From an uncultured Prevotella sp. (GTDB lineage Bacteria; Bacteroidota; Bacteroidia; Bacteroidales; Bacteroidaceae), in NCBI GenBank assembly GCA_900315955.1, contig ONBC01000011.1, forward strand, positions 1 to 64,000: a stretch of DNA of 64,000 nucleotides. The letters run 5' to 3'. The notes beneath the pieces are model-generated. The model was not told the DNA's origin, ran no database searches, and saw only the letters and a program-made list of their open reading frames with translations. Below, piece by piece: positions 42,265 to 50,697 of this stretch. How positions within the stretch are numbered: the first letter of the stretch is position 1; every line of letters starts with the position of its first letter. The position numbers were made by a program, and so were the translations under genes.

Positions 42265-42901
42265 AAAGAGACATGCACAGTACGTCAACCCAGTCGTCAA
42301 ACTGTTCGTTCTGGAAAGAATGCAGCCCGTTGCGTTCTGCGGCCGCACAGTTCACCTCTAAGTCATCAATGAACAACGTCTCTTCCGGGCGGATGGCCGC
42401 TTGAGCGATCACCGCCTGGAAGATCTCGTCGTCGGGCTTCTTCATGTGCATCTCCTGGGAGAGGAAGGTGTAGTCAAAATAATCATTGACCGTAAAGCTG
42501 TCCATCGGGAAGAGCTTGTCCCTGCAGTAGCGCCAGTGCAGATTAATGGTGTTGCTCAGGAGAAAGGTCTTGTAGCCGGCGGACCGTAAAGCCAACAGGA
42601 TGCGTTTCTTCTCATTGGGAATGTAGCGCAACATGGCATTGGTAGCCTCTGTTATCTGTTCATCAGACGCCTGGCTGCCTGTCAGTTTGCGGAAGCCGTC
42701 GAAGAACTCACGATCGCTCACCAGCCCGATGCCCATACCCTGAAAGAGGCGCAGCGCTTTCGGGTTCTCGCGCACGTGCTCATACCTGTCCATTCCCAAC
42801 TTCTCAAATCCACGCATCGTTGCCTGTTCATCGAGCTTCACAAGCACGTTGCCTAAGTCGAAGATGATGTTCTTGTATGTAAGTTGACGTAATGTTACCA
42901 T
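42263..42901 (-). CDS. HAD-superfamily hydrolase, subfamily IA
   Basis: A 212-residue phosphatase-like protein. Motif I is IIFDLGNVLVKLD (about 13-25), motif II FLLSNTI near residue 115, the lysine HMKKPDDEIF near 153, and motif III TLFIDDLEVNC near 175. The L/V after the first aspartate is typical of the YihX/FIGB-like branch, where the second aspartate of DxD is G. Probable small-molecule or sugar-phosphate phosphatase; substrate unknown. It lies 39 bp after the SDR gene on the same strand. Confidence 0.85.
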   Translation of the reverse strand: MVTLRQLTYKNIIFDLGNVLVKLDEQATMRGFEKLGMDRYEHVRENPKALRLFQGMGIGLVSDREFFDGFRKLTGSQASDEQITEATNAMLRYIPNEKKRILLALRSAGYKTFLLSNTINLHWRYCRDKLFPMDSFTVNDYFDYTFLSQEMHMKKPDDEIFQAVIAQAAIRPEETLFIDDLEVNCAAAERNGLHSFQNEQFDDWVDVLCMSL

Positions 42902-42940
42902 AGAGAATATTTCAATAGAATGTTTCTCGAGATGCCGCCA

Positions 42941-43654
42941 TCAAAAGTTACCTTCGTCCACGATGGGGTAGAGCTCAATGAACTCACCGTTGTGACATTT
43001 CCCGTCGTTGAGGATGCCTGCCACTTTCTCGCCGATGACCTCAGGCTGATGACTTCCGGGACCAGTGTAGTGATTGTTAAGATCAGTGGACGTTGCTCCT
43101 GGATGAATATCGAAGATCTCTACGGGAACGTGGAAATGATCAAACTCCCAGGCCATGGTGCTTGTCATCGTGTTCTGTCCGGCTTTGCTGGCCACGTAAG
43201 CCATCGGGTGCCAGTACGGGCTGAAGGCGGAAGGCACTGTGATGTTGCAGATCCGGCCGTGGTTCTTCTCCAAAAGTGGCAGCAGTAGCTTCGTCAGATA
43301 GAATGTTCCGACATAGTTGACCTGTACCGTGTCGATGACATCCTGCAGCGTCTGCTCATAGCTCTTGACAGCCATGTCACCGGGTATGCCGGCATTGTTG
43401 ACAAGGAGTGAGAGCTCTGGAAAGCACTCAGCCGTCTCTTTTGCCGACTTCTCTATTTCCTTATTGTCTGAGAGATTGACATATTGCCATCCGAGAATGT
43501 CGGCACCGTCTTCGCGTAATGCTTTCACTGCATTGAGTGCCCGCTCTTGGTTTCTTGCACCGATGACGACCAGCCATCCGCTCTTGCCTAAATGACGTGC
43601 AATCTCATATCCAATGCCTTTGTTGGCACCTGTCACTAATACTTGCTTCTTCAT
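42941..43654 (-). CDS. Short-chain dehydrogenase/reductase
   Basis: A 237-residue classical SDR. It carries the cofactor loop VTGANKGIGYEIARHLG (about 7-23), LVNNAGIPGD near 84-93, and the active-site serine with YVASK near 153-157 (Y and K of YxxxK). The N-terminal K and R (ANKG, GARNQ) favour NADPH. It resembles carbonyl-reductase-like SDRs; substrate unknown. It sits 24 bp after the unknown gene upstream, probably in one unit with it and the HAD gene. Confidence 0.88.
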   Translation of the reverse strand: MKKQVLVTGANKGIGYEIARHLGKSGWLVVIGARNQERALNAVKALREDGADILGWQYVNLSDNKEIEKSAKETAECFPELSLLVNNAGIPGDMAVKSYEQTLQDVIDTVQVNYVGTFYLTKLLLPLLEKNHGRICNITVPSAFSPYWHPMAYVASKAGQNTMTSTMAWEFDHFHVPVEIFDIHPGATSTDLNNHYTGPGSHQPEVIGEKVAGILNDGKCHNGEFIELYPIVDEGNF

Positions 43655-43678
43655 ATCTTCCTATTTTCAGCGTATTGC

Positions 43679-44227
43679 TTATTCCATCTTTGTCATGTGA
43701 TACCCCATAGTCTTGAGCTGCATGGCGGCTCCCATGAGATAGAGCTCGTGCAAGGCAGCGATAAAGGCCAGGAACGCTTCCTTGCTCCCCGGAGCCACAC
43801 CAAGGTGCAGAAGCTTGTTGAGCGTGCGTGAGGCACACTCGCCGACAAGCTCCTGCACCTTCTTTTTTGCGTTGGCGTCGAGGAGCAGCACCTTGTCGCA
43901 GACATAGTCGTCCATGTGGTCGAAATCGATGCGGTCGCGAAGATAATGGTAGAGATTTTCCACTTTCGAGTACAGTGCCCAGTCCTCATCCCAGTATTTG
44001 GCGATTGCCATCCCGATGAACATAGGCCAACCGAGGGACACAATAGGATATTTGTTAAACTCCCTGAGGCCGTCGGGCATATAGCTCTCTCCGATCTTTG
44101 CCCAACAAGCCTCGATATCGGGGGCTTCGGGGAAATAGTCATCAATGCAGTTAATGCTTACAAGATACTGATGAAGGTCGTCGTAGAATACCTTCTCAAA
44201 CTCAGTTGTCTTATTTTGTGTTGTCAT
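43679..44227 (-). CDS. Conserved hypothetical protein
   Basis: A 182-residue soluble, mostly helical protein from ATG 44227 (MTTQNKTTEFEKVFYDD); three codons of extra frame lie upstream. It has LGWPMFIGMAIAKYWDEDWALY, DFDHMDDYVCDKVL and LHLGVAPGSKEAFLAFIAALHELYLMG. I do not recognise the family; the pattern looks like a Bacteroidota-specific conserved protein. It lies between a free-standing kinase-like gene and the SDR gene, all leftward. Confidence 0.7.
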   Translation of the reverse strand: MTTQNKTTEFEKVFYDDLHQYLVSINCIDDYFPEAPDIEACWAKIGESYMPDGLREFNKYPIVSLGWPMFIGMAIAKYWDEDWALYSKVENLYHYLRDRIDFDHMDDYVCDKVLLLDANAKKKVQELVGECASRTLNKLLHLGVAPGSKEAFLAFIAALHELYLMGAAMQLKTMGYHMTKME

Positions 44228-44248
44228 GCTAATCAAATGTTATGCTGT

Positions 44249-44923
44249 TCAGAAATAGGGTGATTGTCTATGATAGGTGTCAGAATTGCTGTCGTCAGAC
44301 TTATATATAATGGTGTCTATGAAATATAAGTTTCCGTCGATACCCACAAGGACATTGTTGGGAGAAGCGTCAAAGATGTCATGGATGCCATTCGTGTAAT
44401 ATTCCCCATCCATCTGGGGAACAAATCCTAATCGGATGAGCTCTGCTCTAATTTCCTCTTCTGTAGCCTCTCTGCCAGATATAATATATGGTTGGGTTAA
44501 AACAGCGCACACTTTTCCATCGTGATTCTTTGAAAAGCCGATGAGGGTGTAGGCACAGTCGGGGAAATAATTATTGTGAGCATTGATACGGTCAAAGAAT
44601 GGTGTGAGATTGTCGTCTGAATAACGAAAGTCATTTAACTTATATACAATATTGTTTCCTTTGGATAAATAAACTTCATTTTCAGAGCCTCTGTCGGCAA
44701 AATCGCCAAGAGATTCTGGTGCATCTATCCAACAGTTATTTTGCTTTGCAAAATCTGCTAAGCGAGCGATCTGGACTCCCTTGCAATCCGTTGTTCCCGC
44801 AACCGCTTGAATTGATTTAAGCACTCTTTGTGCGAGAGCTTCAGCTTGCTCCAGGATGCTACGGATTGGAGCTTCACCTTGTTGATTTTCTTGTGATAGT
44901 CGTTCAGTATTGGTTCCATCCAT
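44249..44923 (-). CDS. Free-standing polyvalent-protein-type kinase domain
   Basis: A 224-residue protein resembling the Ser/Thr/Tyr kinase domain of polyvalent proteins (Kinase-PolyVal). GSENEVYL (79-86) stands in for the glycine-rich loop, K95 in NIVYKLND for the ATP lysine, HDIFDASPNNVLV (181-193) for the catalytic loop and FIDTI (201-205) for the DFG-like metal site. Such domains normally sit inside huge phage or conjugative-element proteins; here it stands alone, with a -7 box (TATCTTTG, 44941-44948) 17 nt upstream. A toxin or protein-modifying role is possible but unproven. Confidence 0.68.
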   Translation of the reverse strand: MDGTNTERLSQENQQGEAPIRSILEQAEALAQRVLKSIQAVAGTTDCKGVQIARLADFAKQNNCWIDAPESLGDFADRGSENEVYLSKGNNIVYKLNDFRYSDDNLTPFFDRINAHNNYFPDCAYTLIGFSKNHDGKVCAVLTQPYIISGREATEEEIRAELIRLGFVPQMDGEYYTNGIHDIFDASPNNVLVGIDGNLYFIDTIIYKSDDSNSDTYHRQSPYF

Positions 44924-45078
44924 TATTCCTTTCTTTTTTGCAAAGATAGTTCAAAGAAGTGGAATGACCAAGAAAAAGTTTGTTTTTCTTTTTATTCTTG
45001 AGTATGAACTAACTTTATCCTATGTGCTCAATTTACTTAAAATTTTGGAGTATAACAAGACATTTTCCTTTGCTTTCC

Positions 45079-45109
45079 TTTGTGGGGTCCATCTTTTTAC
45101 TTAATTTTG
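45079..45109 (+). promoter_or_regulatory. Promoter of metH
   Basis: -33 TTTG (45079-45082) and -7 TAATTTTG (45102-45109) are 19 nt apart. The leader of about 16-20 nt is too short for a cobalamin riboswitch, and none is seen in the 200 bp upstream. Confidence 0.75.
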
Positions 45110-45130
45110 TCAACCGATAAATAGTAAGAG

Positions 45131-47890
45131 ATGATGAAGAAACTGCAAGATATCGTAAAAGAGAGAATCGTTATTCTTGACGGAGCATTGGGTACCGTCA
45201 TTCAGAAACGCGGCCTGAGCGAAGCCGACTTTCGCGGCGACCGGTTCAAGGATGCCGCGGGGCAGCTGAAAGGCAACAACGACATGCTGAACCTCACACG
45301 TCCGGATGTGCTGCTCGATATCCACCGGCGTTATCTCCAGGCCGGTGCCGATATCATCGAGACCAACACGTTCTCTTCGCAACGCATCTCGCAGGCCGAT
45401 TATCATCTTGAGGATGCAGCCCGCGAGATGGCGCTTGCCGGAGCGCGTCTTGCCCGTCAGGCTGCTGATGAGTTCTCCACGGAGGCCTGGCCACGCTTTG
45501 TGGCGGGATCCGTGGGGCCTACAAACAAGACGCTCTCTATTTCGGCCGATGTCACCAATCCGGCTTTGCGTGAGCTGGCCTATGACGAGCTGTGGAACGA
45601 TTATGTGGAACAGATCGACGCGCTCGTGGAGGGTGGGGTAGACGCTGTCCTCATCGAGACCATCTTCGATTCGCTCAATGCCAAATGTGCCGTCGATGCC
45701 GCCATGCACGTCATGGAGCAGCGGGGCAAGGAGCTGCCAATCATGGTCAGCGTCTCTGTAGCGGACCTTGCCGGGCGCACGCTCAGCGGTCAGACGATGG
45801 ATGCCTTCTTGGGCAGCATCAGTTCCTACCCGGTATTCTCCGTGGGGCTCAACTGTTCTTTCGGTGCCCGGGAGATGCGTCCGTTCTTGGAAGAACTGGC
45901 GCGCAAAGCACCTTATTATATCTCAGCCTATCCCAATGCCGGCATGCCCAATGCCATGGGCGGCTACGACGAGACGGCGGAGAGCATGTCGCCGCTCATC
46001 GGACAGTGGATGGACGACGGGCTGGTCAACATCGTGGGCGGCTGCTGCGGTACCGATGAGACCTTCATCCGTCAATATTATCTCTTGTCGCAGGGCAGGA
46101 AACCTCATGTGCCGCAGCCGCGGCCGACTACCCTCTGGCTGTCGGGGCTGGAGCTGCTCGACGTGAACAGTGACGTGCGCTTCGTCAATGTGGGCGAGCG
46201 CTGCAACGTTGCCGGCAGCCGTAAGTTTCTTCGTCTTATCAAGGAGAAGAGCTATGAGGAGGCGCTCTCCATCGCCCGCAAGCAGGTGGAGGACGGTGCG
46301 CTCGTGCTCGATGTGAACATGGACGATGCCCTGCTTGACGCTAAGGAGGAAATGGTAAACTTCCTCAATCTTATTGCTTCAGAACCGGATATCTGCAAGG
46401 TGCCAGTGATGATCGATTCTTCTAAATGGGAGGTCGTGACGGCAGGATTGGAGTGTCTGCAAGGCAAATGCATAGTCAACTCTATCTCCCTGAAGGAAGG
46501 CGAGGAGGTCTTTCTCGCCCATGCCCGCGACGTGAAGCGCTTCGGAGCGGCGGTGGTCGTGATGTGCTTTGATGAGCAAGGGCAGGCAACGACTTATGAA
46601 CGAAGAATAGAGATTGCCGAGCGCGCTTACAAACTCTTGACAGAGAAGGTCGGGATGAATCCGCTTGATATTATCTTCGACCCGAACATCCTCTCCATTG
46701 CTACGGGTATCGAGGAGCACGACAGCTATGCCCTGGAGTTTATTCGTGCCACAAAATGGATCCGCACCCATCTCAAAGGCGCTCACGTGAGTGGCGGCGT
46801 GAGCAACCTCAGTTTCTCGTTTCGTGGAAACAACTATATCCGCGAGGCGATGCATGCCGTGTTCCTTTATCACGCCATCGGCGCGGGCATGGATTTCGGC
46901 ATCGTGAACCCGGCCACGAAGATTACCTATTCGGATATTCCCGAACACGATCTGAAAATCATTGAGAATGCTGTTCTGAACCGCTGTGCCGGTGCCTCTG
47001 AGAAGCTGACCGCCCTTGCCGAGAAGATCCTTGCCGAGAAAGAAGCGGCCAAGGCTGCCAACGGCGGTGTGGCACCGAAGGCCGCAGCCTCAGACGAATG
47101 GCGGAAGGAATCGCTCCACGACCGCCTTGTCTATGCTTTGCGCAAAGGCATAGGCGATTACATGCAGGAAGATCTTGATGAGGCGTTCAAAGCGTTTCCG
47201 CATGCCGTAGATATCATAGAAGGTCCTTTGATGGATGGCATGAACGTCGTGGGCAAGCTTTTCGGAGACGGTAAGATGTTCTTGCCGCAGGTCGTCAAGA
47301 CGGCGAGGACGATGAAACAGGCGGTTGCGATCCTTCAGCCGTATATTGAGGCGGAGAAGACCGGCGGAGCCACGACGGCGGGGACGGTGGTGATGGCGAC
47401 GGTCAAAGGTGACGTGCACGATATCGGTAAGAACATTGTCGGGGTCGTCATGGCTTGCAACAACTACCGGGTGATCGACATGGGTGTGATGGTGCCCGCC
47501 GATCAGATCGTGAAGAAAGCCATCAGTGAGCATGCTGACGTGGTGGGGCTCAGTGGACTCATTACACCCTCGCTCGACGAGATGGTCAACACCGTGTGCG
47601 AGATGGGCAAGGCCGGTCTGCGCATCCCCGTGCTTATCGGCGGCGCTACGACCTCAGTCCTGCATACGGCGCTGAAGATCGCTCCGGCTTATGAGGGGCC
47701 TGTGGTGTGGCAGAAAGATGCTTCACAGGCTGCCGGGATCCTGGCGAAGCTCATGAACGAGAAGGAGCGAAAGCCGTTCCTCGACGATCTCTATGCCCAT
47801 TATGCCGAGCTGCGTGAGGGCTATCATCAGGAGCAAGTGAAACTCAAGTCGCTCGACGAGGCAAGGAAAAACAAGCTGAACTTATTTTAG
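45131..47890 (+). CDS. metH: Cobalamin-dependent methionine synthase, short form
   Basis: A 919-residue protein with the homocysteine-binding domain (zinc ligands C242 and C305/C306 in GGCCGTD), a pterin-binding domain for methyltetrahydrofolate (about 340-620) and the cap plus B12-binding domain ([10 protein letters not shown] near 760, [18 protein letters not shown]). It ends at 919 after the B12 domain, whereas E. coli MetH continues for about 330 residues of AdoMet-binding reactivation domain. Reactivation of oxidised cobalamin must come from another protein. Monocistronic with its own promoter. Confidence 0.93.
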   Translation: MMKKLQDIVKERIVILDGALGTVIQKRGLSEADFRGDRFKDAAGQLKGNNDMLNLTRPDVLLDIHRRYLQAGADIIETNTFSSQRISQADYHLEDAAREMALAGARLARQAADEFSTEAWPRFVAGSVGPTNKTLSISADVTNPALRELAYDELWNDYVEQIDALVEGGVDAVLIETIFDSLNAKCAVDAAMHVMEQRGKELPIMVSVSVADLAGRTLSGQTMDAFLGSISSYPVFSVGLNCSFGAREMRPFLEELARKAPYYISAYPNAGMPNAMGGYDETAESMSPLIGQWMDDGLVNIVGGCCGTDETFIRQYYLLSQGRKPHVPQPRPTTLWLSGLELLDVNSDVRFVNVGERCNVAGSRKFLRLIKEKSYEEALSIARKQVEDGALVLDVNMDDALLDAKEEMVNFLNLIASEPDICKVPVMIDSSKWEVVTAGLECLQGKCIVNSISLKEGEEVFLAHARDVKRFGAAVVVMCFDEQGQATTYERRIEIAERAYKLLTEKVGMNPLDIIFDPNILSIATGIEEHDSYALEFIRATKWIRTHLKGAHVSGGVSNLSFSFRGNNYIREAMHAVFLYHAIGAGMDFGIVNPATKITYSDIPEHDLKIIENAVLNRCAGASEKLTALAEKILAEKEAAKAANGGVAPKAAASDEWRKESLHDRLVYALRKGIGDYMQEDLDEAFKAFPHAVDIIEGPLMDGMNVVGKLFGDGKMFLPQVVKTARTMKQAVAILQPYIEAEKTGGATTAGTVVMATVKGDVHDIGKNIVGVVMACNNYRVIDMGVMVPADQIVKKAISEHADVVGLSGLITPSLDEMVNTVCEMGKAGLRIPVLIGGATTSVLHTALKIAPAYEGPVVWQKDASQAAGILAKLMNEKERKPFLDDLYAHYAELREGYHQEQVKLKSLDEARKNKLNLF

Positions 47891-47925
47891 TTAGGAGTTA
47901 GAAGTTAGAAGTTAGGAGTTAAGAA
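47886..47925 (+). repeat. TTAGGAGTTAGAAG tandem-like intergenic repeat
   Basis: Directly after the metH stop codon the words TAGTTAGGAGTTAGAAG and TTAGAAGTTAGGAGTTAAG repeat with an 8-bp rhythm. It is another C-free low-complexity tract of the kind seen elsewhere in the window. Confidence 0.6.
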
Positions 47926-47997
47926 CCAACTGGGCTCATATTCTTGTTATGTGTGTCGCATCGGTGCCAGTTTTTATAATTATTAGAGGTTAAACGC

Positions 47998-48028
47998 TTG
48001 GAGGTCCCAACTTTTTCCCTTACATTTG
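47998..48028 (+). promoter_or_regulatory. Promoter of the Rpn-type nuclease gene
   Basis: -33 TTG (47998-48000) and -7 TACATTTG (48021-48028) are 20 nt apart; the leader to ATG 48080 is about 46 nt. Confidence 0.65.
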
Positions 48029-48079
48029 CAGATGTAACCACAAGTAATGTAGCTGTAAGAACCCATAAACACAACAACT

Positions 48080-48985
48080 ATGGCAAGGATAAAATATCTG
48101 GACCCGCGCGCCGACCTGACCTTCAAGCGCATCTTCGGCGAGCATGAAGACTTGGCAAAGAGTTTCCTCAACGCTCTGCTGCCTTTCGAGGAGGGCGAGG
48201 AGATAGAGACCATTGAGTTTCTGCCCGCCGAGCTCGTGCCCGACACACCGCTCAAGAAAGACACTATCGTCGACGTGCGCTGCAAGGACAACCGCGGACG
48301 GCAGTTCATCGTCGAGATGCAGATGTTCTGGACGGAGACCTTCATGCAACGCGTGCTCTTTAATGCCTCAAAAGCCTACGTGCGGCAGCTCGACAAAGGT
48401 GAGCACTACAACTACCTGCAGCCCGTCTACTCGCTCAACATCATCAACGACATCTTTTTCCCTGACTTGAAGGAATTCTACCACCTTTATAATATTGTCA
48501 ACATCGAGCATACCGACAAGATTATCGAGGGTCTGCACTTCGTCCTTGTAGAGCTTCCTAAGTTCAAGCCGCAGAGCGTGCTCGACAAGAAGATGATGGT
48601 GCTGTGGCTTCGGTTCCTAACCGAGATGGGCGATGTCACGAATGATGTGCCCGAGGAGTTCACGCAGAATCCGGAGATCAACAAGGCCGTCGGACTGCTG
48701 CGGGAGTCGTCCTATTCCGATGCCCAGCTGTTAGGCTATGAGAAGTTCTGGGATATCGTCAGGGTGGAGTACGCCGTGAAGTACGATGCACGCAAGGAAG
48801 GATTCCAGCAGGGATTGAAGGAAGGATTGCAGGAAGGATTGCAGCAGGGATTGCAGCAAGGAATGGAAAAAGGACGGAAGGCTCAAACGCTCGAGATAGC
48901 GCGCAGCTTGAAAGCCTTGCACGTTTCTACGGCAGACATCGCCAAGGCTACCGGCCTGGCAGAAGCGGAGATAGAGAATCTCTGA
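48080..48985 (+). CDS. Rpn-family PD-(D/E)XK nuclease / transposase-like
   Basis: A 301-residue protein starting ARIKYLDPRADLTFKRIFG, the standard Rpn/PD-(D/E)XK transposase-like start. The nuclease core shows D in TIVDVRCKD and E-x-Q in QFIVEMQM. The C terminus has a short-period repeat (GFQQGLKEGLQEGLQQG) followed by a helix-turn-helix-like tail (TADIAKATGLAEAEIENL). Rpn proteins are RecA-independent recombination-promoting nucleases with variable repeats; they occur in many copies in Bacteroidota. It converges with the HD gene with no gap. Confidence 0.85.
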   Translation: MARIKYLDPRADLTFKRIFGEHEDLAKSFLNALLPFEEGEEIETIEFLPAELVPDTPLKKDTIVDVRCKDNRGRQFIVEMQMFWTETFMQRVLFNASKAYVRQLDKGEHYNYLQPVYSLNIINDIFFPDLKEFYHLYNIVNIEHTDKIIEGLHFVLVELPKFKPQSVLDKKMMVLWLRFLTEMGDVTNDVPEEFTQNPEINKAVGLLRESSYSDAQLLGYEKFWDIVRVEYAVKYDARKEGFQQGLKEGLQEGLQQGLQQGMEKGRKAQTLEIARSLKALHVSTADIAKATGLAEAEIENL

Positions 48986-49636
48986 TTATTGTTTCGGTCG
49001 TGCTGCTGGATCGGTGTCTGCACGGCGGTATATACGTTCAAAGATTTGGCGGAGGCGCTGTTTGTCGGCAATGATATCGCGGACCTCCTTGAGCTTCTTC
49101 TCATTGGGCGAGCCGTTGATCCACAGATGGATATATCCACGGACACTGTATTTCTCCTCCATGTGCTCATTGAACCGCTGCCATTGCTGCTCCTTGTCCA
49201 GTTCGGGATAATGTTCGAGCCCGAACTCGACAGCACGCGTAAAGACGACCTCGGGATCGAGATCCCGGTCAGCCTCCGCCACAATCTTGCCGTAGATGGA
49301 CCGTGGCATGCGGGAGGAGGAGGCGCGATGATCCTCCACAGCCTCCTTCATGATCTTTATTTGCTCGGGTGAGAACCATTTTTTCAGCCGGGCATCTGCC
49401 GCCAATATCTTTCCACTCGTGATGTGATGGATGGCACGGGGACCCTCCATGCCCAAGTCGTGGTAAGCGGCCACGACATAAACCATGTCAGCATCGGCCC
49501 CTAAGATATCCGCCAGTTCCAGGGAGTTCTTGATGACCCGCTGCACGTGGGCAAGTCCGTGAGACCGTCCAAAGGCTGTATAGCGAGGCAGTATCTGCCG
49601 CTCCACGAAGTTCATTATATCAAGACTGACTTTCAT
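48986..49636 (-). CDS. HD-domain phosphohydrolase
   Basis: A 216-residue protein from ATG 49636, which has AGGA eight bases upstream; the frame is open 23 codons further without a better start. Metal ligands follow the HD pattern: H in HGLAHVQRV, HD in VAAYHDLGMEG, H in EDHRASSSR and D in AEADRDLDP. Probably hydrolyses a phosphate ester or nucleotide; substrate unknown. It lies 43 bp after menA on the same strand and may share its transcript. Confidence 0.82.
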   Translation of the reverse strand: MKVSLDIMNFVERQILPRYTAFGRSHGLAHVQRVIKNSLELADILGADADMVYVVAAYHDLGMEGPRAIHHITSGKILAADARLKKWFSPEQIKIMKEAVEDHRASSSRMPRSIYGKIVAEADRDLDPEVVFTRAVEFGLEHYPELDKEQQWQRFNEHMEEKYSVRGYIHLWINGSPNEKKLKEVRDIIADKQRLRQIFERIYRRADTDPAARPKQ

Positions 49637-49679
49637 ATTCTTATTCCTCATATTATGTATAGCAGCCCCGCGATGGCTA

Positions 49680-50621
49680 TCAGAGCGTTGAGAGGTAAAT
49701 GGCAACGACGGTCATCAGGCCGTAGATGAACATGTCGCGGGCGGTCATTCCGAGTACTTTGTTGAGACCTTTCCCCTCCCATGTCTCCTTGAGTTGGATG
49801 TAGCTTTGGGAGTGCTTGTACACATAGACGAGTAAGGGGAACATGCAGACGATGCCAATCTGAGAATGGCGGCTTGTAAACAAAAGTACCACCATCGTCA
49901 GGGCAGCGCCCATGGAGCCTACGGCATTGTATAGCTGAGCGCCTCTCTTCTCGCCCAACCGCACAATGAACGTGCGCTTTCCGTCTTTTTCGTCATTGTG
50001 TCGGTCGCGGAAGTTGTTGATGCATAGCAACGTATCGATGACCAGACCACAACCGACGGAGATGAGAAACACAGACCATGGAATGGCTTTGAGATGCTCC
50101 GGTACGATGACATAATAGGTGAAACAGACCGGAACAATGCCGAAGAAAAGTAACACGAGGATGTCACCCAACCCACGGTAAGAGAAGAATGTGGTGTAGA
50201 GAAAAGCAAAGAGCACACAGACCGCGCCCACAATCACCATCTCCCAACCTCCATAATAGACCAGGGGAAGACCGACGGCGCAGGCTGCCGCTGAGACAAC
50301 GACGAGTCCGCAGCGCATAGCTCCGGGTGTGATCCAACCTTCGGCACAGGCACGTTTGGGGCCGAGACGGGTGGCAGGGTCATCGTTGCCGTGGACAAAG
50401 TCGAAGTAATCGTTGATAAGATTGGAGTCGATCTGCATGAGGAAGGCGAAGAGAAAGCATAGTATGGCCGGCAGCAGTCTGAATTCCTGCCACCCTGTTG
50501 TCTTTAAGGCTAAAGCCGCCGCTATCATCACGGGCACCGCCGCACCCGACAGCGTCTTGGGGCGTGCAGCTAACACCCATGCTTCCAAAGAATTTGTCTT
50601 TATCTTGTCATTCTCATTCAT
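49680..50621 (-). CDS. menA: 1,4-dihydroxy-2-naphthoate polyprenyltransferase
   Basis: A 313-residue UbiA-superfamily membrane enzyme with eight or nine hydrophobic segments that joins a prenyl chain to DHNA in menaquinone synthesis. The two aspartate-rich loops are NDYFDFVHGNDD (about 70-81) and NNFRDRHNDEKDGKRT (about 190-205). The start WVLAARPKTLSGAAVPV is typical of MenA. Menaquinone fits an anaerobic respiratory Bacteroidota. It lies 76 bp downstream of the porin gene. Confidence 0.92.
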   Translation of the reverse strand: MNENDKIKTNSLEAWVLAARPKTLSGAAVPVMIAAALALKTTGWQEFRLLPAILCFLFAFLMQIDSNLINDYFDFVHGNDDPATRLGPKRACAEGWITPGAMRCGLVVVSAAACAVGLPLVYYGGWEMVIVGAVCVLFAFLYTTFFSYRGLGDILVLLFFGIVPVCFTYYVIVPEHLKAIPWSVFLISVGCGLVIDTLLCINNFRDRHNDEKDGKRTFIVRLGEKRGAQLYNAVGSMGAALTMVVLLFTSRHSQIGIVCMFPLLVYVYKHSQSYIQLKETWEGKGLNKVLGMTARDMFIYGLMTVVAIYLSTL

Positions 50622-50697
50622 CGTCGTTTGTTTTTTTCACGTGGATTGGGCTCCGCAGGGTGTTCCCACGTAGTGCATTGATCACCTGCCACTCTTT

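Noticed and set aside
44924..45130. Possible cobalamin riboswitch before metH
   Set aside because: No B12-box-like sequence, and the predicted leader is only about 20 nt.
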